Shown here in pieces: positions 25,808 to 35,049 of a DNA stretch of 64,000 bases. Source of the DNA: JBGRQA01 sp041725895 (GTDB taxonomy: Bacteria > Bacteroidota > Bacteroidia > Bacteroidales > Marinifilaceae); contig JBGRQA010000014.1 of NCBI GenBank assembly GCA_041725895.1, positions 1-64,000 on the forward strand. Reading direction: 5' to 3'. Under the pieces are notes generated by a model, which saw only the letters and a program-made list of their open reading frames with translations, had not been told where the DNA came from and did no database searches. Within the stretch, counting starts at the first letter, position 1, and every line of letters begins with the position of its first letter. Position numbers and translations under genes: made by a program.

Positions 25808-28800
25808 CTATTCTGTTTTTATTAATGTTAGAATTCTTCCATCATATATTTCATTATCATTATGCAAAAAAATTGCTTTTGCTACGATGATGTTTAAGGT
25901 TTCGTCTTCTATAATTGGTAATAAGTATTTCTTTTTAACTTTCGAAGTATCAGGAATAAGAGTCAAATGCTTTAGAGTACCATAGATTTGAGCAAATCCG
26001 CTACCCAAGTTAATCCTGTATTTATTCAAGCTACCGTTTATAATTAAGAAGTTTCCTTCGAAGTCAAAATTCGAAACTCCCATTTGATTTAATAAAGGAG
26101 GCAATATTTCTTTACGCAACATAGAATTCGCATTTTCAGAGAAAGTACCATATAAAAAGTCTTTACGGTAGTTACCCAAGATTTCTGATCTTTCTGATAA
26201 TTCAGGATTGTTTGCTACACTTGTGGTAGCAATAAATAAATCAATATCCCGACAGATCTCAGAAAGTGTCATTTTTGGTATATCTTTAAAAGGAATACCT
26301 TCTAAAGTGTTTGTTGCTGATATCTTGGTGGTATCACCTTTGGTAATAATTATATTTTTGGTAGGAATAAAATCATCTGACCTTGTGTAGTCACATATAA
26401 TATGAGCGCTTAGATCAAGAGCTTTAATATATGTTCTTGGCCAACTGACATCTTCATGAACATAAGTAAAAATCCAGCCAGTTGAATTAGCAATGGCCAT
26501 CAGCTTTTTAACTTCGAGAAAATGATGTGCAAACCTTGGAGACTCACTTAGTTTCTTTTCAGATTCATAAAAAGGGTAATGTTCCCTGAATGCTTGTCTT
26601 TCGGTCTGTTTTATTTTGTGTTTACCTACATAGTTCTGCCAATTTAAGAGATCCTCTTTTGAAGAATTTACAGGATGCCATAGCGAAATTCGATCATTTC
26701 CTCCAATAGAAACTTCATCATTCTTAAACGAAAACAACGTCTTGTTTAAAACAATAAATGAGGAGTTATTAGACTCATTTTTCCATATCATACCTTCGAT
26801 CCATGGATAAACCAAAGGATGGTTAAAAATGTGATTATTCCATTCTTGCCCAGACCATTCTCTATTATTTAACCAATATGTCTTTATCCTAGATTTTAAA
26901 TCCTTGAATATTGTCGAAGCTTGTTTTACTTCTACAGTTATTTCCTTAAGCTTTTTCGGATGATCTTCTTTTATTTCTTCCGGTATTGACTTGTACTTAT
27001 TACCAGCTTCATCAATCCAACATTTTTTGATTTTTTGACCTTCAAGGAAAACTTTGTGCTGATAATTTGCTATGGTCATAGTCTTTGTGTTTCCTTCGAA
27101 ACCTAATCGAGGAATAGCTTTATCAGCGAGTAATTCTGAGTCTGTATCAGAAAAGCTAGCAAACAGTTCTATGTGTTTGTCTAAAACCTTTATAAACCTT
27201 TGATATTTTGTTCGATTTCTTATGACATTCAGTATACCAAAAGCCTTATCATCACCACTTTCGACTAACGCTTTTAGTGCAAAGTTCCCATTGGCTGTTG
27301 ATCGAGGTCCAACACCAGGTATTTTAGTGTATGCAGCCCAAATTATATCTTTAACAATACTTAAAGAAGAGTCCGTTGGGAATTTAGTACAAGTAATAAT
27401 GATACCTTTGAGAGTGTTTGCATAATTATCTAAGAACCAAAAGTCTTCCTTTAAAGATGGTGGGATAAGAACCGCAAGTTCTTTAATGTATTGTTCTTTA
27501 CCTATTGTTTCGATAGCTTTTTCTATATCTTTTAACCATTTCTTATTTGGTTTTTTACCACCTTTGTAGTTAGACAAAACAGGAACGATTCGATACCATT
27601 TCTCCTTACTAGAAAGTTCGTCAATATACTGACTTTTAAACCACGACCAAGAACCATCGTTTTCAATACTTAATAAATTGTCTCCTTTTTCGTTTACACC
27701 TTTAACTGAATGTTCCAATTCATAAATAGACGGTGCTTCCAAATCAGAAAAATTCGCATTTTTATAAGCTGGAGAGTTTATGAGGGTTGGAAAATTCGAT
27801 CGGATATAATCCTGCAAAAGACTAAATTGTGCTTGATTAACAAATGCAAGAACTGATATATGATAATTTAAGCTATCGCCATTTTTGCTCTCCACCATCG
27901 GAATAGGTAGAAATTGGTAACCAATTTTATTAGCAACAAAATACTTGTTCAATTCAACCACTAAGTCAAATGAAAAAGAGTAATCTTGGCCATCAAGATT
28001 CAGTTTAAGAAACTCTACCTCTTCATATGGGTACCAAGATTGATGCTTAAAAGATTTTAATCCTGCAGGTACGATTAGATTAAGCTGGTCAACAATATTA
28101 TTGATTCTTTTATTCATTACGCTTTTAGCCTCAATCTCCAGGTAATGTTGTGGCATTTGAAAATAGCAATTGGCTATTACTTCAGAATATTTTAGTTTTT
28201 CAAATGCTCTGGTTGATTTATTCTCAATATTATCACAAAGCTTATTCATCAAATTAATAGCTTTTGTGGGAGACGATCCATATACTTTTTTGAATATCAA
28301 TGGTTCAAACTTTTTAACCAAAGGATCATTAAACGGGATATTTGATATATTATTTAACAATATCGATATTATCAAGTAATTGAACACCAAATCAAAATTA
28401 TTAGTATTATCATAAAACTCGATGATATCTGCAATCCAAACCAAATCGCTTGAACATTTTGGGGCCAGTTGGCTTAATAATTCTCTGTATATTTTGTTTT
28501 TATCCTTTTCAACATATTCGAGCTTAAGGATGTAGAGAAGGTTTTGGAGTGCTACGTTAGCATTATGCTTATATTTCTCGATAAAGGCTTCAGTATCAGG
28601 AAAGTCTTTTATTTTAAGATATTTTCTTTTTTTATAATCGGTATTGTTCCAAAGATCAGTTTGTGTGATTTTATGAAAAGCCTCATGGTAATCCCACAGT
28701 ATTTCCGATGATAATTGTAATTTGTTTACCGCGTTATATTCCCGGACAGCTAAATCAAAAGAGGTTTTGATTAGATCTTCAAATTGGTTTTCTTTTTCAT

Positions 28801-29431
28801 ATTCATTACTCCTACCGAACCGATAAGGAACAACTGAATGCGTAGTCAAGATGTAATAAATTTTCTCGTTGAAAATTAAATTGGTTACAAATTTGAAAAC
28901 ACATTCAAATGCGGTATCTCCCTTATAATAGGCGCGTTGACCAATTCTGCACGCAATACTACTGATGTTGCTAAAATTTTCATCTTTTTTGTAGATGGCA
29001 GCTTGGTATGAAAGAATAATCTCATTCCCAATAAAAATAGTTTTAGAATGATCTTCACTGACCTTAAATCTAGATAGTTTATGGCTACACAATGTTTCTC
29101 TAAAGAAATACCCACTATCATCAAAAATATTATCTAATAGTTTGATTAAATAGGACTCCACTGGATAATGATTTGCTAAATAAACCGCAGCTAGACATAC
29201 ATAGTAGTTAGAAGTCGTTAATTCTCTTTGATTTTCAAAACTCCATTTTTGGCGATCATCAGCCTCAATATCTTTCAAAATAGGCTGAAAGAATTGCTCT
29301 TCAAATTCAGGTACGGATTTTTCTGCCTCTTTGAACCAATCAAAAAACATATCAAATATTTCAATATTTAGTTCCTTGGCAGGAGTAAAAGTAGATTTGT
29401 TTTGTTTGAATAATTTGTCAAATAAGCCCAT
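25808..29431 (-). CDS. Very large DUF4132 domain protein
   Basis: A 1207-aa protein with no signal peptide or membrane segment. The N-terminus MGLFDKLFKQNKS is a soluble start; the long middle is helical, HEAT-like in texture; a DUF4132-type region (about 790-1010) includes YWLNNREWSGQEWN, HPLVYPWIEGMIWK and SLWHPVN, the pattern known from E. coli YehI. Function is unknown. A start at 29479 would overlap the upstream gene by 44 bases, whereas the ATG at 29431 follows the upstream stop by four bases and is preferred. The gene is visibly more AT-rich than its neighbours on both sides, which suggests acquisition by transfer. Confidence 0.8.
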   Translation of the reverse strand: MGLFDKLFKQNKSTFTPAKELNIEIFDMFFDWFKEAEKSVPEFEEQFFQPILKDIEADDRQKWSFENQRELTTSNYYVCLAAVYLANHYPVESYLIKLLDNIFDDSGYFFRETLCSHKLSRFKVSEDHSKTIFIGNEIILSYQAAIYKKDENFSNISSIACRIGQRAYYKGDTAFECVFKFVTNLIFNEKIYYILTTHSVVPYRFGRSNEYEKENQFEDLIKTSFDLAVREYNAVNKLQLSSEILWDYHEAFHKITQTDLWNNTDYKKRKYLKIKDFPDTEAFIEKYKHNANVALQNLLYILKLEYVEKDKNKIYRELLSQLAPKCSSDLVWIADIIEFYDNTNNFDLVFNYLIISILLNNISNIPFNDPLVKKFEPLIFKKVYGSSPTKAINLMNKLCDNIENKSTRAFEKLKYSEVIANCYFQMPQHYLEIEAKSVMNKRINNIVDQLNLIVPAGLKSFKHQSWYPYEEVEFLKLNLDGQDYSFSFDLVVELNKYFVANKIGYQFLPIPMVESKNGDSLNYHISVLAFVNQAQFSLLQDYIRSNFPTLINSPAYKNANFSDLEAPSIYELEHSVKGVNEKGDNLLSIENDGSWSWFKSQYIDELSSKEKWYRIVPVLSNYKGGKKPNKKWLKDIEKAIETIGKEQYIKELAVLIPPSLKEDFWFLDNYANTLKGIIITCTKFPTDSSLSIVKDIIWAAYTKIPGVGPRSTANGNFALKALVESGDDKAFGILNVIRNRTKYQRFIKVLDKHIELFASFSDTDSELLADKAIPRLGFEGNTKTMTIANYQHKVFLEGQKIKKCWIDEAGNKYKSIPEEIKEDHPKKLKEITVEVKQASTIFKDLKSRIKTYWLNNREWSGQEWNNHIFNHPLVYPWIEGMIWKNESNNSSFIVLNKTLFSFKNDEVSIGGNDRISLWHPVNSSKEDLLNWQNYVGKHKIKQTERQAFREHYPFYESEKKLSESPRFAHHFLEVKKLMAIANSTGWIFTYVHEDVSWPRTYIKALDLSAHIICDYTRSDDFIPTKNIIITKGDTTKISATNTLEGIPFKDIPKMTLSEICRDIDLFIATTSVANNPELSERSEILGNYRKDFLYGTFSENANSMLRKEILPPLLNQMGVSNFDFEGNFLIINGSLNKYRINLGSGFAQIYGTLKHLTLIPDTSKVKKKYLLPIIEDETLNIIVAKAIFLHNDNEIYDGRILTLIKTE

Positions 29432-29435
29432 TTTT

Positions 29436-29873
29436 TTATAGTGTTTTGAATGAAATATCTTGCCCCACTGAGGTGTCAAAGAATGTAATTACTGAATCTG
29501 GTTTTATTATTATTTGCTCGTTAAGATTATTTACGACCTTGTTGTCTATCATAAGGATTAAGATTCCTTTTTTTAGATTGTCTAACAATACATAGGCAAG
29601 TTTATCATTATCAAATTTTAATTTCTCTTCCTTTAAAATATCATTATAGACTGATTCTATATCCTTTAAAATGTCATCAGGAATATCTTGGATACGTTCA
29701 TATCCTATTGTTTTGATAAGAGAAAAGGTCTCATCATCTTGCCTAGTTGGTTCTATTTCATTTCTAACGAATAATTCCAAAATAAAATCTACCATAGTGT
29801 CAAAATTGAACCTGGAAAAATGCTTTAGATAGCTTTGCGTTCTGTCACTTGTTTTTATTTGGATTTCTATCAT
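29436..29873 (-). CDS. Unrecognised 145-aa protein in operon with the DUF4132 gene
   Basis: I do not recognise the family. It is a soluble, acidic protein with alternating helices (residues 20-90) and a C-terminal beta-rich part (KLAYVLLDN, ILILMIDNKVV, IIKPDSVITFFD). No signal peptide, membrane segment or catalytic motif is apparent. Its stop is four bases before the ATG of the DUF4132 gene, so the two are almost certainly translated together and may act as a pair, for example as a chaperone-like partner or immunity-type companion; that is inference. It shares the AT-rich composition of the DUF4132 gene. Confidence 0.7.
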   Translation of the reverse strand: MIEIQIKTSDRTQSYLKHFSRFNFDTMVDFILELFVRNEIEPTRQDDETFSLIKTIGYERIQDIPDDILKDIESVYNDILKEEKLKFDNDKLAYVLLDNLKKGILILMIDNKVVNNLNEQIIIKPDSVITFFDTSVGQDISFKTL

Positions 29874-30213
29874 ATTGGCAGTTATTAATAGTATAGAACA
29901 TATGTGTAACTGTGACCTTTATAATTTTTTCGTCTATTTTACAGCTACATTTCCACACCCCAATTTTAAGTTGTAAATGTAGCTGGGGCTCCCAAATCAT
30001 CCAGAAGATTTTGAATTGCACCCAAGGCCCTGTTTAGCCAATCCCACCTTCGACGAGCAGACTAACAAACTTAACAAAAAAAACACTTTATAGAACCATT
30101 TCCTTATAAAACCACCCATTGCCTCCTACCAAAAAAGGAGGTGCCATTCCATTTCTGAAAGTCGTTTTAAACGATTAAACCAAAAACTTATGCTGCATCT
30201 GGATGGGATTTAC
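29874..30213. other. Intergenic region upstream of the DUF4132 operon and dapB
   Basis: This divergent gap holds an 11-base perfect inverted repeat (CAGCTACATTT at 29942-29952, AAATGTAGCTG at 29975-29985) and a shorter CCTCCT/AGGAGG hairpin near 30122-30141. No gene and no clear promoter for the minus-strand pair were seen. Confidence 0.4.
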
Positions 30214-30221
30214 TATTTTTG
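30214..30221 (+). promoter_or_regulatory. Probable -7 element of the dapB promoter
   Basis: TATTTTTG fits TAnnTTTG. It lies downstream of an in-frame ATG at 30190, which argues that translation starts later, at 30280. No convincing -33 element was found. Confidence 0.45.
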
Positions 30222-30279
30222 GGAAACAATAATTTTAGGAACGAATTTGCTCGTACGAGCGCAAAATAGAAAACCATAC

Positions 30280-30996
30280 ATGAACATTGCATTAATTGGA
30301 TACGGAAAGATGGGCCGGGAAATCGAACAGATTGCCCTGGACAGAGGACATGCAATTGAATTGATCATTGATCACAACAACCAGAAGGAGCTGACCCTTG
30401 AGAACCTGAAAGGGATAGATGTGGTAATTGAGTTCACCAACCCCGAATCGGCATTTGAGAATTACCTGAAATGCTTTGAGGCCGGGGTACCGGTGGTATC
30501 GGGCACAACCGGCTGGTTGGATAGAATGGATCAGATTCAGGAGAAGTGCGAAAAGGAAGGCAAGGGCTTCTTCTACGCCTCCAATTTCAGCCTGGGCGTG
30601 AACCTGTTTTTCGAACTCAACAAGAAACTAACGCAATTAATGGCTCCCTTCAACGACTACAATGTAGATATGGAGGAGATCCACCACATTCACAAACTGG
30701 ATGCTCCAAGTGGTACTGCCATCACCCTGGCCGAGGGAATCCTCGAGAATCACCCGGTAAAGGAGAAATGGGTGGGCCATACCAGCAATAAACCGGAAGA
30801 GCTTAGCATTCTGGACAAGCGACACGGTGCTGTTCCCGGTACACACAGCATTACCTGGCACTCCGAAGTGGACGAAATCACCATTCAGCACATGGCCTAC
30901 AGCCGTAAGGGATTTGCCCTGGGTGCAGTACTTGCAGCCGAATTTATGCCCGGTAAGAATGGATTCTTTGGCATGAAAGATTTGTTAAAACTGTAA
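30280..30996 (+). CDS. dapB: 4-hydroxy-tetrahydrodipicolinate reductase
   Basis: A 238-aa cytoplasmic enzyme of the lysine/diaminopimelate pathway that reduces the DapA product with NAD(P)H. The N-terminal Rossmann motif MNIALIGYGKMGREIE starts right at the chosen ATG; SGTTGW binds the cofactor; EIHHIHKLDAPSGTA is the DapB signature with the catalytic His and Lys; the C-terminal HMAYSRKGFALGAVLAAEF closes the fold. The open frame extends 30 codons further upstream, but those residues are unlike DapB and lie around the predicted promoter. It is followed by lepB in the same direction, a common Bacteroidota order. Confidence 0.95.
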   Translation: MNIALIGYGKMGREIEQIALDRGHAIELIIDHNNQKELTLENLKGIDVVIEFTNPESAFENYLKCFEAGVPVVSGTTGWLDRMDQIQEKCEKEGKGFFYASNFSLGVNLFFELNKKLTQLMAPFNDYNVDMEEIHHIHKLDAPSGTAITLAEGILENHPVKEKWVGHTSNKPEELSILDKRHGAVPGTHSITWHSEVDEITIQHMAYSRKGFALGAVLAAEFMPGKNGFFGMKDLLKL

Positions 30997-31078
30997 GAAA
31001 TTAGATAAGAAACCTACTCATAGAACAAAGCTCTTGCTCTTATGGCAATTATTGTTCTAACGATTAAAAACACAAGGA

Positions 31079-32470
31079 ATGAAGAAAATACTAAAAAACA
31101 GGTGGTTTAAGTTTTCGCTGGCCATTCTTACCTTTCTGCTCATGGTAATATGGATTGGCAACTACTGGCTGCTGCTGGGTGCCCCTATCCTATTCGATAT
31201 CTACATTAGCAAAAAGGTGCACTGGGCTTTCTGGAAGAAAAAGGGAGTAAAGAAGCAAAGTACTGCGGTTGAATGGATCGATGCCATCATCTTCGCTGCG
31301 GTGGCCGCCACTTTAATTCGCATGTTCTTCATCGAAGCCTATACCATCCCCACCTCCTCCATGGAGAAATCGATGCTGGTTGGAGACTACCTGTTTGTGA
31401 GTAAGGTAAGCTACGGGCCCAAACTTCCCAATACGCCCCTCTCCTTCCCCTTTGCTCACCATACCATGCCCATGACCCAGAAAACCAAATCGTACCTGGA
31501 ATGGATCAAGTGTGACTACAAAAGACTGAGTGGGTATTCGGAAATCAAACGAAACGATGTGGTTGTGTTCAACTTTCCGGCAGGAGATACCATCATTGTT
31601 GGAAACGAAAACCCCGATTACTACACCAATATCAGAGGGTTTGCCTCTCAACTGAAGAATGAGGATCTGAAACGGGGCAATCCCTTACTAACGGAAAAGG
31701 CGTACGCTCAAAAGGCCCGTAAATTTCTTGCCGAGCGCTTTGAAATCAGAACACGTCCGGTAGACAAAAGAGAGAACTACATCAAGAGATGTGTAGCCAT
31801 GCCTGGTGATACCCTGGAAAGTATCAACGGTCAACTGTTCATCAATGGAAAACCACAGGAAGACATTGAGCAGATGCAGTTCAACTACGTGGTAATGACC
31901 AACGGAACAAAGATCAATCCACGAAAATTGGATGAATTGGGCATTGCCCACGATGACCGAAGAATGCAGTCGGGTTCGGAGTACATTCTACCCCTCACAA
32001 AAGAGAAAGCCGATAAACTGGCGAAGATGTCGAATGTGAAGAAGGTAACCCGAATCAACTCCCGAAAGGGAGCTCATGAGGACGTATTCCCCTTTAGCGA
32101 TGATTACAACTGGAACCGGGATAACTTTGGTCCCATGGTAATTCCGGCAAAAGGCGCTACTGTGCAACTAAACCTTACCAATCTTCCTCTTTACGAAAGA
32201 GCGATCAATGCCTACGAGGGCAACCAGCTTGCTGTAAAGGATTCCACCATCTACATCAACGGAAAAGTGGCCCAAGAGTATACCTTTAACATGAACTACT
32301 ACTGGATGATGGGTGACAACCGTCACATGTCGGCCGATTCCCGCTACTGGGGCTACGTTCCCGAAGATCATGTGGTAGGAAAAGCTTCCTTTATCTGGCT
32401 TTCGCTGGATAAGGACAAAAAGTTCCTGAACAAGATCAGATGGAACCGGGTTTTCAAATGGATCCATTAG
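31079..32470 (+). CDS. lepB: Signal peptidase I
   Basis: A 463-aa inner-membrane serine protease (S26) that removes signal peptides of exported proteins. Two hydrophobic segments occupy about 10-45 and 63-85. The catalytic Ser94 is in IPTSSMEKSM and the general base Lys236 in IKRCVAMPGDT. The box YYWMMGDNRHMSADSRYWG follows near the C-terminus. As in other Bacteroidota, a long insert between the boxes makes it longer than the E. coli enzyme. It lies 82 bases after dapB and before a terminator. In a genome with this many lipoproteins and SusC proteins, it processes the non-lipoprotein signal peptides. Confidence 0.96.
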   Translation: MKKILKNRWFKFSLAILTFLLMVIWIGNYWLLLGAPILFDIYISKKVHWAFWKKKGVKKQSTAVEWIDAIIFAAVAATLIRMFFIEAYTIPTSSMEKSMLVGDYLFVSKVSYGPKLPNTPLSFPFAHHTMPMTQKTKSYLEWIKCDYKRLSGYSEIKRNDVVVFNFPAGDTIIVGNENPDYYTNIRGFASQLKNEDLKRGNPLLTEKAYAQKARKFLAERFEIRTRPVDKRENYIKRCVAMPGDTLESINGQLFINGKPQEDIEQMQFNYVVMTNGTKINPRKLDELGIAHDDRRMQSGSEYILPLTKEKADKLAKMSNVKKVTRINSRKGAHEDVFPFSDDYNWNRDNFGPMVIPAKGATVQLNLTNLPLYERAINAYEGNQLAVKDSTIYINGKVAQEYTFNMNYYWMMGDNRHMSADSRYWGYVPEDHVVGKASFIWLSLDKDKKFLNKIRWNRVFKWIH

Positions 32471-32511
32471 TACTCTTTAACTTAAATCGGTATAGAATTA
32501 TCAGATACTGC

Positions 32512-32541
32512 AAAAAGGCTCCTTCGGGGCCTTTTTTTTTG
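32512..32541 (+). terminator. Intrinsic terminator after lepB
   Basis: AAAAAGGC and GCCTTTTT form a stem around TCCTTCGGG and run into nine Ts. Confidence 0.85.
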
Positions 32542-32592
32542 CAATGTCAGCCTGAATTTTTAGCTTCGCAGCATCATTGAAAGGAATTTACC

Positions 32593-33237
32593 ATGGAGAA
32601 CAAAAGCATTCTACTTAGCACAGCATACTTTGCCCCAATCCAATATTACTGCAAACTGGTTCAATACCAGGATGTGCTTATCGAAAAATTTGAAAACTAC
32701 AGCAAACAAAGCTATCGCAACCGCTGCAACATCTATGGCGCTAATGGATTACTTTCTCTGAGTGTACCGATTGAGAAAGCCTCAAAGAAAAAGATTCTTA
32801 CCAAAGATGTGAGAATCACCTACGATACTAACTGGCAGAAATTGCACTGGAAAGGAATTGAATCGGCCTACAAATCTTCGCCCTACTACGAATACTATAT
32901 TGATGATATTCAAAGGTTCTTCCACAAGAAGTGGGATTATCTGCTCGATTTCAATATGGAGATTCAGGAGGAGCTTCTGAACATTCTGGAAATCACCCCC
33001 AACCTCTCTCTGTCGGAAGATTATATTGAATCATTACCCGAAGGAATGCTGGATCTAAGGGATGGAATTCACCCCAAGAAGTCCAAAAACATGGACGATC
33101 CACATTTCGATGCAGAAGCATATACACAGGTATTCTCCGATCGACACGGCTTTCTACCCAATCTAAGTATTCTGGATGCCATTTTCAACCTGGGGCCGGA
33201 GGCGATCAGCTACCTGGAAGGTTGTGTGAAAGAATAA
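32593..33237 (+). CDS. WbqC-like family protein
   Basis: A 214-aa cytoplasmic protein of the WbqC-like family (PF08889). The conserved start ILLSTAYFAPIQYYCKL, the NRCNIYGANGLLSLSVPI segment and HWKGIESAYKSSPYYEYY are diagnostic. The family is found in O-antigen clusters and, in Bacteroidota, next to lepB; its biochemical activity is not established. It sits 122 bases after lepB but beyond that gene's terminator, so it may have its own promoter (a near-match TAGCTTCG is present upstream). The neighbouring NUDIX gene is convergent. Confidence 0.88.
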   Translation: MENKSILLSTAYFAPIQYYCKLVQYQDVLIEKFENYSKQSYRNRCNIYGANGLLSLSVPIEKASKKKILTKDVRITYDTNWQKLHWKGIESAYKSSPYYEYYIDDIQRFFHKKWDYLLDFNMEIQEELLNILEITPNLSLSEDYIESLPEGMLDLRDGIHPKKSKNMDDPHFDAEAYTQVFSDRHGFLPNLSILDAIFNLGPEAISYLEGCVKE

Positions 33238-33241
33238 AAGA

Positions 33242-33399
33242 AATGAGGGTGTTCAAAAATGAAACTTTCTGTCATTCTGAACTAGTTTCAGAATCTGTTA
33301 ACTACTAGTAATAAGATCCTGAAATAAATGGGGTTTACCGAACTACGTTACAGGATGACAAGCATTCTAGATTTTCCTTATTTTTAGACACCCTCATTC
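33242..33399. mobile_element. MITE-like inverted-repeat element between convergent genes
   Basis: AATGAGGGTGTTCAAAAAT (33242-33260) faces its complement, ATTTTTAGACACCCTCATT (33380-33398), with 17 of 19 positions matching. Inside is a second perfect hairpin, ATTCTGAA/TTCAGAAT, and an ATCCTG/CAGGAT pair. No reading frame fills it. Such 150-170 bp elements with a TCATTCTGAA core are common, dispersed intergenic repeats in bacteria. Here it may double as a bidirectional terminator. Confidence 0.6.
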
Positions 33400-33432
33400 C
33401 CTATTCTCCGGCTAAAACCGGATCAACCGGAC

Positions 33433-33864
33433 TTAGATCCCCAAATGTCCACGTAGCTTCTCCATAATTTCCTCATGATCGAAGGCAAGAGCTGGTAAAT
33501 CGCTCACCGGGAACCACTGAGCTTTCGCTGCATCGTCCGCCCCCAATACCTCGGGAACAGGCCCCTCCAGTGTTTGATAGTAGACCACGGACACGGTTCG
33601 TCCTCTTGGATCACGGTCGGGAGCGCCAAAAGTATGGAATTGTACCGGATTGGATATTTGCAGCCCGGTCTCCTCTTGCAGCTCTCGTTTCACTGCGGTT
33701 TCCAAATCCTCATCCATATCCACAAAGCCACCAGGGAAGGCCCAGTGCCCCTGAAATGGAGGGTTGGCTCTCTCTATCAGCAAAACATTAAACTGGTCCT
33801 GCACACGATGCAACACAATACAATCAACAGTTAAGGCAGGACGGGGATATTCGTAGGTATACAT
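33433..33864 (-). CDS. NUDIX hydrolase
   Basis: A 143-aa cytoplasmic hydrolase of nucleoside-diphosphate derivatives. The whole Nudix box GX5EX7REUXEEXGU is present from GGFVDMDEDLE to ETGL, with the metal-binding glutamates intact. The preceding ERANPPFQGHWAFPGGF and following FGAPDRDPRGRTVSVVYY resemble the ADP-ribose pyrophosphatase-like and NrtR-type group. There is no C-terminal winged helix, so it is an enzyme rather than an NrtR regulator. The exact substrate is unknown. It is monocistronic and converges on the WbqC-like gene. Confidence 0.92.
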   Translation of the reverse strand: MYTYEYPRPALTVDCIVLHRVQDQFNVLLIERANPPFQGHWAFPGGFVDMDEDLETAVKRELQEETGLQISNPVQFHTFGAPDRDPRGRTVSVVYYQTLEGPVPEVLGADDAAKAQWFPVSDLPALAFDHEEIMEKLRGHLGI

Positions 33865-34059
33865 TTCAATTCTTATTTAAAATTAGTTACTAAACGGAAG
33901 CTTTTAGGTGACAATTTCATGGCGATAACAGGAGCAGAACTACCTGAAAACCGCCCCATCCTTCGCATCTATGCTCTGCAAAAGACCGAACCGGAAAAAG
34001 AAGCTGCAATCAAGCCGGGAAGGCAACACAAACTCCCAATAAAAGCAGGAAAAACAGAA

Positions 34060-34848
34060 TCAGATCATTCGCTTGATCACCCTAAGTTTGTGGGTATACT
34101 GCTTGGTATCGACATTAAAAATTCCCTGGTGATCAACATTGTCAATTCTGACTTTACCGGAGGCATGGATAATTTTGTGTCGATCCCAGATGATGCCAAC
34201 ATGAGTAATTCGCCCCTCATCATTGTCAAAGAAAGCCAAATCGCCGGGCTGGGCTTCCTCCACAAAGGTTAATGACTCCCCAATGGCCACTTGCTGGCTG
34301 GCATCACGAGGAATCCGGTAACCGTTCAACTTGTACACGATTTGTGTCAATCCTGAACAGTCGATCCCATAGGGGGTTCTCCCGCCCCACAGATAAGGGG
34401 CATTGAAGTACTTCAAGGCACTTTCGATAATGGAATCCCGGTCTCCTTTCTCTGAATTGACCAGGGATACTTTGCCCTGAAAACTATATTCCTTTCCTTC
34501 TATCCGAAAGCTTTTATTCTCCGGTTCACAAAAAGGCAAGGAACTTCCCGGAACAATTAACTTATTGCTGTAGCAATGTTCCTGGAAAACCAGGTTAAAG
34601 GTATCACTGGCAACCACCAGATCTTCTTTCTCCAATTGCTGGTAGGTATCCTCCGAAATGGGGCGAAGCATTTTCTTGTCCACCCATCCCTGATAGCCAT
34701 CAAAAGCCAATTCAACCTGGGCCCAGGATTCCTTCTCCTCCAGGATTTTAAAATGCTCCCCAAAAAGAATCTGGGTGACCATTTCACTTTTCTCTGCCGG
34801 TTCCCGTCGAACAGGGATAATGCTTAAATCAGATATACCGAATTCCAT
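34060..34848 (-). CDS. NlpC/P60 family peptidoglycan endopeptidase with SH3 domains
   Basis: A 262-aa protein that probably cuts between D-Glu and diamino acid in murein peptides. The N-terminal half has an SH3b-like domain (VRREPAEKSEMVTQILFGE, then WAQVEL, YQGWV). The NlpC/P60 domain (about 135-262) has Cys164 in GIDCSGL and the His residues in HVGI and IIHASG. No signal peptide is visible, as often in Bacteroidota members. A TTG 21 bases upstream extends the frame, but a -7 element (34871-34878) places transcription start inside that extension, so the ATG at 34848 (MEFGISDL) is preferred. Confidence 0.9.
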   Translation of the reverse strand: MEFGISDLSIIPVRREPAEKSEMVTQILFGEHFKILEEKESWAQVELAFDGYQGWVDKKMLRPISEDTYQQLEKEDLVVASDTFNLVFQEHCYSNKLIVPGSSLPFCEPENKSFRIEGKEYSFQGKVSLVNSEKGDRDSIIESALKYFNAPYLWGGRTPYGIDCSGLTQIVYKLNGYRIPRDASQQVAIGESLTFVEEAQPGDLAFFDNDEGRITHVGIIWDRHKIIHASGKVRIDNVDHQGIFNVDTKQYTHKLRVIKRMI

Positions 34849-34870
34849 GGAAATACATTTTCTAATCAAT

Positions 34871-34893
34871 CAAATATAATTATGTTTTTACAA
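34871..34893 (-). promoter_or_regulatory. Probable promoter of the NlpC/P60 gene
   Basis: On the minus strand TATATTTG (34871-34878) is a perfect TAnnTTTG; a TTG lies 12 bases upstream (34891-34893). The leader would be only about 15 bases. Confidence 0.5.
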
Positions 34894-35049
34894 TAAGCAT
34901 AGATTTTTAATACAAATGAAAGGATTTGTCCGAAGAATTTCAATTTTCCCTTTTCGATAAAGATATATTCCGTTAATTTTACAAAACCATATCCATCTGT
35001 TATGTTCCACAATTGTAGAGGAACAAAATAGAAAATAACCGCTCATCCT

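Noticed and set aside
30190..30279. Upstream extension of dapB by 30 codons
   Set aside because: The Rossmann motif begins at the later ATG (30280), and a -7 element lies within the extension.
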